A stretch of 64,000 nt of DNA from Sulfuricaulis limicola (lineage in GTDB: Bacteria > Pseudomonadota > Gammaproteobacteria > Acidiferrobacterales > Sulfurifustaceae), in contig NZ_AP014879.1 of assembly GCF_002355735.1 (NCBI RefSeq), positions 1,612,001-1,676,000 on the forward strand, in the 5' to 3' direction. This document shows positions 27,948-36,390 of this stretch, piece by piece (position 1 is the first letter of the stretch; each line of letters begins with the position of its first letter). The notes beneath the pieces are model-generated. The model saw nothing but the letters and a program-made list of their open reading frames with translations. It was not told the origin of the DNA and did no database searches. The position numbers and the translations under genes are program-made.

Positions 27948-29026
27948 GCCGTCCCCCGGCTGGTGTAATTGATGTCCAGCCATTTCTGGTATTCACCGCT
28001 GGCTACGTTTTCCACCCAATTCATATTGTCCAGATACCACTGAACCGTCTTTCGAATTCCGGTTTCGAAACTTTCCGACGGTTTCCATCCGAGTTCGCGC
28101 TCAATCTTGCGTGCGTCGATGGCATAACGCCGGTCGTGCCCGGGCCTGTCTTTGATGAAGGTGATGAGCGAGGCGTAATTCCCCATGGAGGAAGCGGGAT
28201 GCATCTCATCAAGCAGGGAACAAATTGCGCGCACAACATCGATGTTCTTCCGCTCGTTGCGGCCACCGATATTGTAAACTTCCCCGGGCTTCCCCTTTGC
28301 CAGGACCATCCGCAGCGCCTCGCAATGGTCTTCCACGTACAGCCAGTCGCGCACATTGAGACCGTCTCCATACACCGGCAAGGCTTTCCGGTTCAACGCA
28401 TTCATGATTACCATGGGGATCAGTTTTTCCGGAAACTGATAAGGACCGTAATTGTTCGAGCAATTGGAGGTCAGCGTGGGAAGACCGTAGGTGTGGTGAA
28501 AGGCGCGAACCAGATGATCCGAAGCTGCCTTGGAGGCGGAATACGGGCTATTCGGTGCGTAAGGAGAGGATTCCGTAAAGGGCGCGTCATCAGGTCCCAG
28601 CGACCCGTATACCTCATCTGTTGATATGTGCAGAAACCGGAAGACGGTTTTTTCATTGCCAGCGAGCTTCTCCCAGTAAGCGCGGGACTCCTGCAGCAGA
28701 TGAAAGGTGCCATCCACGTTGGTTTGAATGAAATCCTCCGGGCCGTGGATGGAACGGTCGACATGGCTTTCCGCCGCGAAGTTAACCACGGCCCGCGGAC
28801 GATGACGGTTCAACAGCTCCCGCACCAGCGCACGATCGCCGATATCCCCTTTTATGAATTTGTGCCGCGGATCATTTTTCAGACGGGCGAGGTTCCCGAC
28901 ATTGCCGGCGTAGGTCAGCTTGTCCAGATTGACCACGGACGATCCTTCCTGTCCGATCCAGTCCAAGACGAAATTGGAACCAATGAACCCGGCGCCGCCG
29001 GTGACTAATATCGGTTTCTCGGTCAT
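27944..29026 (-). CDS. rfbB: dTDP-glucose 4,6-dehydratase
   Basis: A 360-residue extended short-chain dehydrogenase/reductase. NAD-binding motif [17 protein letters not shown], catalytic segments [14 protein letters not shown] and [20 protein letters not shown] (YxxxK), [17 protein letters not shown] and the family-typical [18 protein letters not shown] are present. It converts dTDP-glucose to dTDP-4-keto-6-deoxyglucose. It is the first gene of the rhamnose operon on the minus strand; the promoter should lie in the 29027-29608 gap shared with the divergent dsrE2 gene. Confidence 0.96.
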   Translation of the reverse strand: MTEKPILVTGGAGFIGSNFVLDWIGQEGSSVVNLDKLTYAGNVGNLARLKNDPRHKFIKGDIGDRALVRELLNRHRPRAVVNFAAESHVDRSIHGPEDFIQTNVDGTFHLLQESRAYWEKLAGNEKTVFRFLHISTDEVYGSLGPDDAPFTESSPYAPNSPYSASKAASDHLVRAFHHTYGLPTLTSNCSNNYGPYQFPEKLIPMVIMNALNRKALPVYGDGLNVRDWLYVEDHCEALRMVLAKGKPGEVYNIGGRNERKNIDVVRAICSLLDEMHPASSMGNYASLITFIKDRPGHDRRYAIDARKIERELGWKPSESFETGIRKTVQWYLDNMNWVENVASGEYQKWLDINYTSRGTA

Positions 29027-29331
29027 TCTCGGTCAACCAGTTGCAACAGCCTGCCGTACTCCATGAATCGGTAATTCCCGGATTTCGGCAACCATTTAAT
29101 ACAGCCTCGGAGGTAATTTCTGCGATGTGCTTACGCGCTTGTTGGCAGGAAAGCGAAAATAACCTTTTTTATTACGAAGAAAATACGCTTCGGCAATATT
29201 TCTCTACCGCCGGCTTCGCCTAGTATCACCGAATAATATCAGCATATGTCGACGGCCGGACCATACCGGTTCCTGCAAGATGCGTCTCCTTGATTGCCGC
29301 TCGCGACTGGAATCACGACATAAATCCATAT

Positions 29332-29350
29332 ATCTATCAATATGATAGAT
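29332..29350. promoter_or_regulatory. Inverted repeat, candidate operator
   Basis: A perfect 8-bp inverted repeat, ATCTATCA and TGATAGAT, separated by 3 bases (ATA). It lies in AT-rich DNA about 80 bases upstream of the promoter-like hexamers for dsrE2 and about 300 bases upstream of rfbB. Size and symmetry fit a binding site for a dimeric regulator. No regulator gene is adjacent, so the binding protein is unknown. Confidence 0.35.
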
Positions 29351-29430
29351 GAATATTCTGCGCCATGCGCATACAGCAACTCGATGCGCCTTTATGAAAC
29401 CAGCCAAGACAGGTTTGACAATATCCAAGC

Positions 29431-29459
29431 TTGACTAATAACACCGGGCTCAGCATATT
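29431..29459 (+). promoter_or_regulatory. Candidate sigma-70 promoter for dsrE2
   Basis: TTGACT at 29431-29436 and CATATT at 29454-29459 are separated by 17 bases, giving 5/6 and 4/6 matches to the consensus. A second TTGACA lies at 29415-29420 with a TAATAA at 29436-29441, but only 15 bases apart. Either would give a leader of about 140-160 bases before the dsrE2 start. Confidence 0.3.
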
Positions 29460-29608
29460 AGCATTCTCTGTTTTCCGGATTACCAAAAATCAGATAGCCA
29501 TCAATCAGTTAAGGCTACGAGGGGTGACGCATTCGTTCCCGGAGCGGGCGTAACCACACACATCAACCAAACAACGCCGCGCGTTATAAACGTATTGGAG
29601 GAAGGTAA

Positions 29609-30211
29609 ATGTCGACCACGATGCAAGATGCAAATCTCGAACAGATGATCAGCAAGCACCTCGATAAGGTGCTCCCCAAAAAGCTGGAAGAAATCGAGGC
29701 CAACAGGACGCCCAGCATGGCGATCATCGCCACCAAGGGTACTCTGGATTGGGCCTACCCCCCGTTCATTCTCGCTTCCACCGGCTCCGCCCTGGGTTGG
29801 GACGTGTCCATTTTCTTCACCTTCTACGGCCTGCTGCTGCTGAAAAAGGACGTGGGCGCGGAAGTCAGCCCGCTTGGCAATCCGGCCATGCCGATGAAAA
29901 TGCCGTTCGGGCCAAAATGGTTCCAGAATTTCGTCTGGCCCATGCCGAACCTGGTCATGGCCGGCATCCCGGGCTTCGAAAAAGTCGCCACGGTATTGAT
30001 GAAGAAGACTTTCAAGAACAAGGGCGTGGCCAGCATCCCCGAGTTGCGCGATCTGTGCATCGAAGCCGGCGTCAAACTCGTCGCCTGCCAGATGACAGTC
30101 GATGTATTCGGATTCTCCAAGGATGAATTTGTGCCGGAAGTGAAGGATTACGTTGGCGCCACCTACTTCCTGCCGATTGCCGCCAAATCCGACGTCTGCC
30201 TTTTTATCTAA
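29609..30211 (+). CDS. dsrE2: DsrE2-family sulfur-carrier protein
   Basis: A 200-residue DsrE/DsrF-like protein with a membrane-prone N-terminal half (AYPPFILASTGSALGWDVSI, FFTFYGLLLLKKDVG) and the DsrE2 C-terminal cysteine region RDLCIEAGVKLVACQMTVDV. DsrE2 proteins pass sulfane sulfur along thiol relays with TusA and rhodanese in sulfur-oxidising prokaryotes. Here no tusA, rhodanese or hdr gene is adjacent; the gene stands alone on the plus strand, with a strong ribosome-binding site (GGAGGAAGG, 7-8 bases before ATG) and its own terminator. It may be a second copy separate from the main sulfur-oxidation cluster. The family call is firm; its partners are not visible here. Confidence 0.85.
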   Translation: MSTTMQDANLEQMISKHLDKVLPKKLEEIEANRTPSMAIIATKGTLDWAYPPFILASTGSALGWDVSIFFTFYGLLLLKKDVGAEVSPLGNPAMPMKMPFGPKWFQNFVWPMPNLVMAGIPGFEKVATVLMKKTFKNKGVASIPELRDLCIEAGVKLVACQMTVDVFGFSKDEFVPEVKDYVGATYFLPIAAKSDVCLFI

Positions 30212-30229
30212 ACAAGTATTCTGAAAATT

Positions 30230-30270
30230 AACACCCCTCACGGCGGTTGCCGGGAGGGGTGTTTTGTTTT
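30230..30270 (+). terminator. Rho-independent terminator of dsrE2
   Basis: A 10-bp perfect stem, AACACCCCTC (30230-30239) with GAGGGGTGTT (30254-30263), a 14-base loop, then TTGTTTT. It lies 18 bases after the dsrE2 stop codon. Confidence 0.85.
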
Positions 30271-30640
30271 ACAGCGCCAATCCGGCCTGCTCACTCGTCA
30301 AGAAGAACTGTCGCAAGCAGATGCGCTTCGGCTGTTACGTGACGCGTCCTTGCGGTTGTTACGCTCAAGCCGTTTCAATATTGTCATCCAGCCTTTTATA
30401 GAGGCTCCATGGCGCACGACTCGTGCATAGACGGCTACCCTGTAGAAAAAAAATCACCATCATCCCGGCGCTCCATGGTCACCAGCAGCTCCCGCCGCCT
30501 TCACCAGTTTCCGGTAATGCCCGAGGGGTTTGGATACAGACTCCGCCGTCAGCAAGCAGGCGGGAAAATGCATGACAGCGGGCGGCGATCCGTTAGTGGC
30601 TGAAAATACCAGCCGGCAACTCCGCAGAGCGATGCGGGGA
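30271..30640. other. Intergenic region between dsrE2 terminator and the ATPase gene
   Basis: These 370 bases separate two convergent genes. Short frames exist on both strands but none shows family resemblance or a ribosome-binding site. An A-run (AAAAAAAA near 30447) is present without a convincing stem for a minus-strand terminator. I see no functional feature in it. Confidence 0.4.
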
Positions 30641-31894
30641 TCAGCTCCGGCCAATCAGCGAGGTAAGCTTGAGGGTCAGTTTGCGGCCGAGATCTGAAAT
30701 AGCTCCGCCACTGCCGGCAGAGGAGCTGTCATTGAACAGAACGGGTATCTTGCATTGATTTCGCACCTGCTCGATCAAACGGTCCAGATCACGCGAACGT
30801 TCGGCGCCTTCGTCCAGATCCATCAGCAATACATCCACCTGTTCCCGATTCAGTTGTTCGACGAGCCCATCTCCGATGGGTACCGCCGCCACTACTCTCA
30901 GGCCGGACCGCTCAAGCGTCATTTTCAGATAATGGCGTTGCCGCTCCGACTCCGAGGCAATGGCAATGCGCATCGGGCGCCTTGGAGAAACCCGGGCACT
31001 GCGCTGGTCTTTTCCGCCCGCCGGTTGTTCCAATGACTCGCTGCTTTCATCTCCGGCCGTGTCGTGCGCCGCATGTCTCAATGGAACAATCCTGCTTTTC
31101 TGTTTGTCGCGCGCCACATCTTCAATCAATGACGCGCCGATATGGAGTGATTGCTCGGCATAACCGTACACCAGCGCGGTATCACATAGCAGATTGACCA
31201 GACGCGGAATGCCGCCACTGTAGCGGAAGACGGTTTCGCAGGCTTCACCATCAAAAATGTCAGGGCTTCCGCCGGCAATACTCAGACGGTGACGGATATA
31301 CTCGCGCGTCTCCTCCGGACTTAGTGGTTCCAGGTTGAAGTCCACGGAAATGCGTTGGGCGAACTGTTCCAGGCGTGGATCCCGCAAGTTGTTGCGCAAC
31401 CCCGGCTGGCCGGCGAGTATGATCTGCAAGACTTGGTCTTTTTCGCTATTGACGTTGGATAGCATGCGCAGCTCCTCCAGCGCCTGGGGGCCCATGTTCT
31501 GGGCTTCATCGATGATCAGCACAGCGCGACGATTGGCGGCATACTGTTTGATCAGGAAGTCCATGAAGATCTTGTACATTTCGACCTTGTCCCGGCTGCC
31601 GCATTCGAGATTGAAAGCCATCAATATCCACTGCAGGAGTTCGCCGAACGAGGGATGGGTATTGGTTATCAATCCCACCACCATGTCGCTCTCCATCTGG
31701 CTGAGGAGTTGGCGAATCAGCGTGGTTTTGCCCGTGCCGATATCGCCGGTGATGACGCTGAAACTGGCCTGATTCATCAGGCCATATTCCAGCAATGTCA
31801 GCGCCATCTGGTGTTTCTTGCTGGGGAACAGGAACTCCGGGTCCGGCAACAACGAGAACGGCTTGTTCCGTAATCCGTAAAATTTTTCGTACAT
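30641..31894 (-). CDS. Exosortase/EPS-associated ExeA-like AAA ATPase with C-terminal receiver-like domain
   Basis: A 417-residue protein. Residues 1-270 match the ExeA/GspA-like ATPase that accompanies exosortase A loci: MYEKFYGLRNKPFSLLPDP, Walker A GDIGTGKT at 50-57, Walker B VLIIDEAQNMGP at 125-136, and GGIPRLVNLLCDTALV. After a linker, residues about 305-400 look like a CheY-type receiver: RIAIASESERQRHYLKMTLE, VDVLLMDLDEG (possible phospho-acceptor Asp), IPVLFNDSSS. The acidic pocket is E-x-E and the usual Lys after the last strand is not evident, so it may not be phosphorylated. Family members usually end near residue 270-350. It is the last gene of the barrel-Wzz-kinase-ATPase run, starting 2 bases after the kinase gene ends. 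Confidence 0.85.
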   Translation of the reverse strand: MYEKFYGLRNKPFSLLPDPEFLFPSKKHQMALTLLEYGLMNQASFSVITGDIGTGKTTLIRQLLSQMESDMVVGLITNTHPSFGELLQWILMAFNLECGSRDKVEMYKIFMDFLIKQYAANRRAVLIIDEAQNMGPQALEELRMLSNVNSEKDQVLQIILAGQPGLRNNLRDPRLEQFAQRISVDFNLEPLSPEETREYIRHRLSIAGGSPDIFDGEACETVFRYSGGIPRLVNLLCDTALVYGYAEQSLHIGASLIEDVARDKQKSRIVPLRHAAHDTAGDESSESLEQPAGGKDQRSARVSPRRPMRIAIASESERQRHYLKMTLERSGLRVVAAVPIGDGLVEQLNREQVDVLLMDLDEGAERSRDLDRLIEQVRNQCKIPVLFNDSSSAGSGGAISDLGRKLTLKLTSLIGRS

Positions 31895-31896
31895 GA

Positions 31897-32799
31897 TCAG
31901 TTCTTTTTCCCGCGCAGCCGCGTGAGCCTGTCCCTGAGCGACAGGCCAACCAGCTTCGCATGATCCAGCACCCAGCCAAGAAGCTTCGTTGAGGCCTTCT
32001 CATTGTCCTGCATGTTCGTCCAGGACTTGTTGAGCACGGTGCCTATTACCTTGGTCGAATCCAGCAGGCCGAGCGCCCGTCTGGCCTCGTCCGCCTGGGT
32101 CTTGCCTTCCTCGATCACCAGCAGTACCGAATCCACATAAGGAGAAAAAGCCAGCGCATCCGCCGCGCTCAGCAGCGGCGGCAAATCGAAAATCACGATG
32201 CGCGAAGGGTAGCGGTTTTTCAGCTCCTCAACGAGGCGCACCATTTTTGGAGAATTCAGCAGTTCCGCGGAGTTGTCGAGCGGCTTGCCACCGGGCAATA
32301 TCACAAAGCGGGGGAAATTCGTCGGATGCACAAGCAGCTCCGAGAGCGGTTTGTCGCCAGTAAGATAATCGCTCAGGCCGTATTCAGCATCGACACTGAA
32401 ATATTTGTGCATGGCTGGGTGGCGCAGATCGGCATCCACCAGCAATACGGTATGGTTGATCTCCATCGCCATGCTGATGGCAAGATTGATCGCCGTCAGC
32501 GTCTTGCCCTCGTTCTCGCCGGGGCTGGTAACAGCCAGCGAATTCCAGTTCTTCTCGCGCAACCGCTGTAAAACCTGGGTCCGCAGGATCCGGTAGGCAT
32601 CGGTAAAGGTATTCTGATCAAGATCGGTAATAATTCTTTTTTCACGCAGTTTTTCCGTCGCGACCTCAATCACCCTGGTGTGGGTGTAGGTCAGCGGCGC
32701 AGACATGCCGACGGCACCGCGGGTCGGGGACATATCCGACCCCGGCACTTTTTGCCGTTCTAGTCGCGCTTTTTCGAGCGCCTGTTTGATGCGTTCCAT
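31897..32799 (-). CDS. Exosortase/EPS-associated BY-kinase-like ATPase (CpsD/Wzc type) without tyrosine tail
   Basis: A 300-residue cytoplasmic P-loop protein. Walker A is SPGENEGKTLTAINLA (92-107), Walker A' is VLLVDADLRHPAMHKYF (118-134) and Walker B is IVIFDLPPLLSAADAL (201-216). These are the BY-kinase signatures. It matches the stand-alone tyrosine autokinase of exosortase A loci, which works with the Wzz/GumC protein encoded just upstream to control polymerisation. Unlike most BY-kinases, the C-terminus has no tyrosine cluster: the last Tyr is residue 221, and the end is LRDRLTRLRGKKN. Either regulation by C-terminal phosphorylation is lost or another protein is the substrate. Confidence 0.87.
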   Translation of the reverse strand: MERIKQALEKARLERQKVPGSDMSPTRGAVGMSAPLTYTHTRVIEVATEKLREKRIITDLDQNTFTDAYRILRTQVLQRLREKNWNSLAVTSPGENEGKTLTAINLAISMAMEINHTVLLVDADLRHPAMHKYFSVDAEYGLSDYLTGDKPLSELLVHPTNFPRFVILPGGKPLDNSAELLNSPKMVRLVEELKNRYPSRIVIFDLPPLLSAADALAFSPYVDSVLLVIEEGKTQADEARRALGLLDSTKVIGTVLNKSWTNMQDNEKASTKLLGWVLDHAKLVGLSLRDRLTRLRGKKN

Positions 32800-32861
32800 G
32801 ATTATGATCGCCCAGATCTGATATTGATATTTATGGTAATCGGCCTGTAGTTCAATATTGC

Positions 32862-34634
32862 CTAGCCGCCGATGACATTATCAACTTTGCGCAACCCCTT
32901 GAACCACAGGACATCGAGCGGGGTCCACAGAAAGTGGGCCAGAAGCACAATCAGCACAAAACTGCCGGCGATGGCCATGGCAACGATTTTTCTTTTTCTT
33001 TCGACGCGCGCCAGATCCTCGCTGTTTCTCAAGTAAGGAATCACAGACAGGGGCGGCGCGCTGAAAAGCTCTGTGGCTCCACGCACCCCGCGCACGGAGC
33101 TGTCCATGCTCTCCGCCGCGGCAGCAAAACCCAGGCCGCCACCCACGGAAAGCAGGAAGCCCAGGATAATAATAGCCGGCCGGTTGGGTTTTACCGGTTC
33201 TTCCGGCAGTTGCGGCGGATCGATTAGCGAGAAACGCTCGCCCTTGCGTTCTTTTTCAAGCTCCTGCCCGACTTGGGCTTCGTTTTGTTTTTGCCTTATT
33301 TCCTGGTACCGTCTCACTGTGTTCTCATAATCCCTGTTAAGCGCCAGAAAATTCCTTTCTACCTCAGGGGTCTGTTGCAAGCGTTTTTCATATTCGAAAA
33401 GTTTTGCTTTCAGCGCTTCACGCTGGGCAGTCAGCGCTTGGGTCTGGCTTTTAAATCCTTCCAGTTGTGCCTTGAAGTTGATGTATGTCGGATTATCAGG
33501 CTTTTCCCTGGCGACTTCTGATTCGGGTGTGGGCCTTATTTGTTTAAGCGCCTCTTCCTGGGCCGCTACGGCCTTTGTCAAACGAATAACATCCGGGTGA
33601 TCTGGTGAATATTTTTCTCGTGCTGCCGCGAGCTCAGTACGCAGAGCCGCCAACTCTTTAGCTTGTTCGGTGGATGAATTCACGGAACCGGTTTGCTTTT
33701 CCAGTCCCTCGATTTCGCGCTTCAACCGCGCTACATCTGGATGGTCCGGCGAATATTTAGCGCTCGCACTAATGTACTGCGACCGTAATGTTTTCAATTG
33801 TGTAACAGGATCCAATATCTGCTGACCTTCCGCGCCGACCGTGGGAGTCAGAGGATTGAGGCTCGCCAACTGTCCCTCCAGATAAAACTTTCGGTCATCC
33901 AGAGAACGCAGTTGACCCTCCACATCACGCAGCTCGGCCTCGATGCGCTCACCTTGCTGCCTGTTAAACGTAGCCAATTCCGGGAGGCGGCCCTCATTTT
34001 TCTTCTTGAAGTCCGAAATATGTGCTTCAAGTTCTACAATACGTTCCCTGAGTTTGTCCGCCTCTGAGCTGAGAAAAGTGTAAGTTTCCGCAGCTTTTTC
34101 CGTGCGATTGCGCAGGTTCTCGTTAAGATAAAGCGTGGTCAGTTCGTTGGCGACCTTCTGGGTTACCGCCGGTGTATCACCCTCGAATGCCAGGGTAAAA
34201 GCGATAGTCGCGGGCATCGGCCGCCCGGAACGCGGGTCGATTACGTCCGCACTGAGGGTATCGAGCTTGATATCGCCGCGCATGCGCTCCATGATTTCCT
34301 CGGTAGTTTCATGGCGGCGTTTGCTTTTATAAAGATCATATTTCTCGATGATCTGCATGAGATTGGCACGCGTCATGACGCGCGCATTAATCTGCTGGAT
34401 GCGTTGCGCGGCATAGCTGGTGATCGTGGAACGAACCAGATCGGGCGGCACTTCCTGCTCTTCAATCAGGATCGTGGCAGTGGACCGGTAAGTCGGCGGC
34501 CACAACAGCGCTGCCAGCACGCTCACTGCCAGAATCACCGTCGAGGTTACAAGAATTGAACCCTTGCGACGCCGAAATGCGCCAAGATAATCGCTGAGAT
34601 CTTTTGTCTGCTCTTCTATCATGGGAATATACAC
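32862..34634 (-). CDS. Wzz/GumC-type polysaccharide chain-length determinant of the exosortase system
   Basis: A 590-residue inner-membrane protein. One helix follows a basic N-terminus (RRRKGSILVTSTVILAVSVL, about 21-45), then a Wzz domain (YRSTATILIEEQEVP), a long periplasmic coiled-coil, and C-terminal helices around residues 475-495 (PAIIILGFLLSVGGGLGFAA) and 550-570. The proline-rich PPQLPEEPVKPNRP segment precedes the first C-terminal helix, as usual. Two copies of KYSPDHPDVxRL, about 60 residues apart in the coiled-coil, form an internal repeat common in the GumC-like subgroup. It should set polymer length with the kinase downstream and the polymerase at 22126-23436. Intergenic spacing to the kinase is about 60 bases. 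Confidence 0.9.
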   Translation of the reverse strand: MYIPMIEEQTKDLSDYLGAFRRRKGSILVTSTVILAVSVLAALLWPPTYRSTATILIEEQEVPPDLVRSTITSYAAQRIQQINARVMTRANLMQIIEKYDLYKSKRRHETTEEIMERMRGDIKLDTLSADVIDPRSGRPMPATIAFTLAFEGDTPAVTQKVANELTTLYLNENLRNRTEKAAETYTFLSSEADKLRERIVELEAHISDFKKKNEGRLPELATFNRQQGERIEAELRDVEGQLRSLDDRKFYLEGQLASLNPLTPTVGAEGQQILDPVTQLKTLRSQYISASAKYSPDHPDVARLKREIEGLEKQTGSVNSSTEQAKELAALRTELAAAREKYSPDHPDVIRLTKAVAAQEEALKQIRPTPESEVAREKPDNPTYINFKAQLEGFKSQTQALTAQREALKAKLFEYEKRLQQTPEVERNFLALNRDYENTVRRYQEIRQKQNEAQVGQELEKERKGERFSLIDPPQLPEEPVKPNRPAIIILGFLLSVGGGLGFAAAAESMDSSVRGVRGATELFSAPPLSVIPYLRNSEDLARVERKRKIVAMAIAGSFVLIVLLAHFLWTPLDVLWFKGLRKVDNVIGG

Positions 34635-34753
34635 ACTTTAGCAATACCGTTTTATATTCGTTGCCATTAACATCGTGAAATGTTCATTTTTGCCACGCAT
34701 TGTATCCGTCTGCCCGGCCCGGAGTTATGCGCCATCATTCATCTCTTTGATTA

Positions 34754-36055
34754 TTAACGGGAAACTGAAAACCTCGGCCAAGTATAGTTCAGTGTCAAAC
34801 TAACCACGCGCGCCTGCACGGCCTGAGCTTCGTTCTCACGCTTCAAATGAAAATACCGGTAGGTCAGGTCCAGATCGGCGTCCCGGGTCCATTGCCATAC
34901 CAGTTTCGGCTCAATTGAATAATACCTTCTGTTTGTGTCGGTAGCAGTTGCGGTGGTATCGCTGATGCTGCGCGCGTTAACGCCGGTTGCCGTAAGAATC
35001 CCTTGAAACCTTGATGCAAACGGGTAGCCGAGCTGCACATATAATGTATCCGTATCGACCTGCGTCGCTGACCCGCTGGCGGCCAAATCGCGGCTTGCGC
35101 TGGCGGTAATGTTCAGCTTTTCGTATTTTTTAGTCAGGTCGCCTGAGAAGATAGTTCCCGTATTATCAGCCGCAAGTTTGCCCGGGAAACATCCAAGTAA
35201 AGAATTAAAAACGTATAAACAGTCAGATGTAATGCGCTCCGTCTCTGTCTTGCGCCGACCAAACGCCAAAGTACCCTGCATCGTCTCTGAAAAGTTATGA
35301 TTGACACCCATTCTGAATGCAGGCGTTCTGGATTCGACGTCAGTAACGGTGGAAACGACTGTCAAGGCCCCGTCAAATGCGATTGAATTTATATAATTTG
35401 CATCAGGCACACGGTATTTGGAGTAGTTTGCGGTGAAAAACAGCTTAGTTAGCGGAGAAACCAAGTAAGACAATGTCGCCGTGGCGGCGCGACTCTGATA
35501 GTTGTACAGCCCGACGCTTTCCCCATCCACATACGACACTTTGGAAAATTGATAACCCAGCTGCAGCTGTGCCCTTTCCGTTATAATCCAACTCCAGACC
35601 GGTTGTATGTTCTCCGTTCGGCGTGACTTTTGAGTGGTCGCCAGGCCCAGATCCGAGTCTTGCTGATCTCCCGAAATAGACGCATCATTCACCCGTGAGG
35701 CATTGATTGTGAAATTGCTGCGCTCCGTCCTGAACAGCGAGGCGAGCCTGAAAGTCTGGAAATCCCGGTCCAGACCCGGTTCACCCGAATACCGCGCGCG
35801 CGCGACTTCGGCAGAGCCCGTGATGTCCCATACTTCCGACCGCACCCCCATGTCCAGCCGGGGCGCAATGATTGTGCCCTGAACAGTATTGTGCGGTTGC
35901 AGCGTCAACCTGTAATTATCATTCTGCTCGTAACTCAATCTTAACAACGGCGCCATGAACCATTCCTCGGCGTAAGCCGGCGGGAATAAAACCGGCGTTG
36001 CCAGAATGCCAAGACTGGTTGCAATGATCGCTCGCATGATAATTTGTGTCGTCAT
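34754..36055 (-). CDS. Outer-membrane beta-barrel protein of the exosortase/EPS system
   Basis: A 433-residue protein with a signal peptide (MTTQIIMRAIIATSLGILAT ... AYA, cleavage near residue 29 before EEWFMAPLLRLSYEQNDNYR). The mature part is alternating amphipathic strands with frequent aromatic ends: GSAEVARARYSGEPG, AQLQLGYQFSKVSYVDGES, LTKLFFTANYSKYRVPD, DLDLTYRYFHLKREN. It ends in VVSLTLNYTWPRFSVSR. Such TIGR03016-like barrels occur in most exosortase A loci, next to the chain-length protein, and may form the export pore. No export lipoprotein of the Wza type was recognised in the window. It heads the four-gene run and its promoter should lie in 36056-36390. Confidence 0.82.
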   Translation of the reverse strand: MTTQIIMRAIIATSLGILATPVLFPPAYAEEWFMAPLLRLSYEQNDNYRLTLQPHNTVQGTIIAPRLDMGVRSEVWDITGSAEVARARYSGEPGLDRDFQTFRLASLFRTERSNFTINASRVNDASISGDQQDSDLGLATTQKSRRTENIQPVWSWIITERAQLQLGYQFSKVSYVDGESVGLYNYQSRAATATLSYLVSPLTKLFFTANYSKYRVPDANYINSIAFDGALTVVSTVTDVESRTPAFRMGVNHNFSETMQGTLAFGRRKTETERITSDCLYVFNSLLGCFPGKLAADNTGTIFSGDLTKKYEKLNITASASRDLAASGSATQVDTDTLYVQLGYPFASRFQGILTATGVNARSISDTTATATDTNRRYYSIEPKLVWQWTRDADLDLTYRYFHLKRENEAQAVQARVVSLTLNYTWPRFSVSR

Positions 36056-36390
36056 TACGGATCTTGGGGGACAGAGAGAATCTATCTGCGCTGACGAAAC
36101 GGCAGGCGCACGCTTGATACCGGGAAGGAAAACATCTGGGCTAACACTGAGGAATGCTATCCTGCCAATTAATCAACTGGTTGTGACTGACATCAGAACA
36201 ACTTTCTTATAGCTCTGTTCTCATTGGATTCAGCCGGCATTCCCGCGGGCAGGACCCAAAGTTTACTTGAATCCTGCGATATTGTCTCTTTCGAATCAGA
36301 CGTGCGTGAATTCAAGAAATGAAATCAGGCAGTTAATTACCCGCGGAAACTCATTTATCGCTTGATCTGAAGAGCCAATCCTTATGATTT
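36056..36390. other. Intergenic region between rnhB end and the EPS export operon
   Basis: These 335 bases are AT-rich. They should contain the 3' end of the rnhB transcript and the promoter of the leftward barrel-Wzz-kinase-ATPase operon. No strong stem-loop with a T-run, no convincing sigma-54 site and no coding frame were seen. This is the junction between the exopolysaccharide locus and the housekeeping block. Confidence 0.45.

Larger units (their letters stand above)
29027..29608. other. Intergenic region between divergent rfbB and dsrE2
   Basis: These 582 bases must carry promoters for the rhamnose operon (leftward) and dsrE2 (rightward). They are AT-rich compared with the flanking genes. 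Apart from the inverted repeat at 29332-29350 and the promoter-like hexamers near 29431-29459, described separately, no coding frame with family resemblance was found on either strand. Confidence 0.5.

Noticed and set aside
36056-36390. Possible sigma-54 promoter (TGGCAGGATAGCAT on the minus strand)
   Set aside because: GG and GC are spaced too closely for the -24/-12 consensus.
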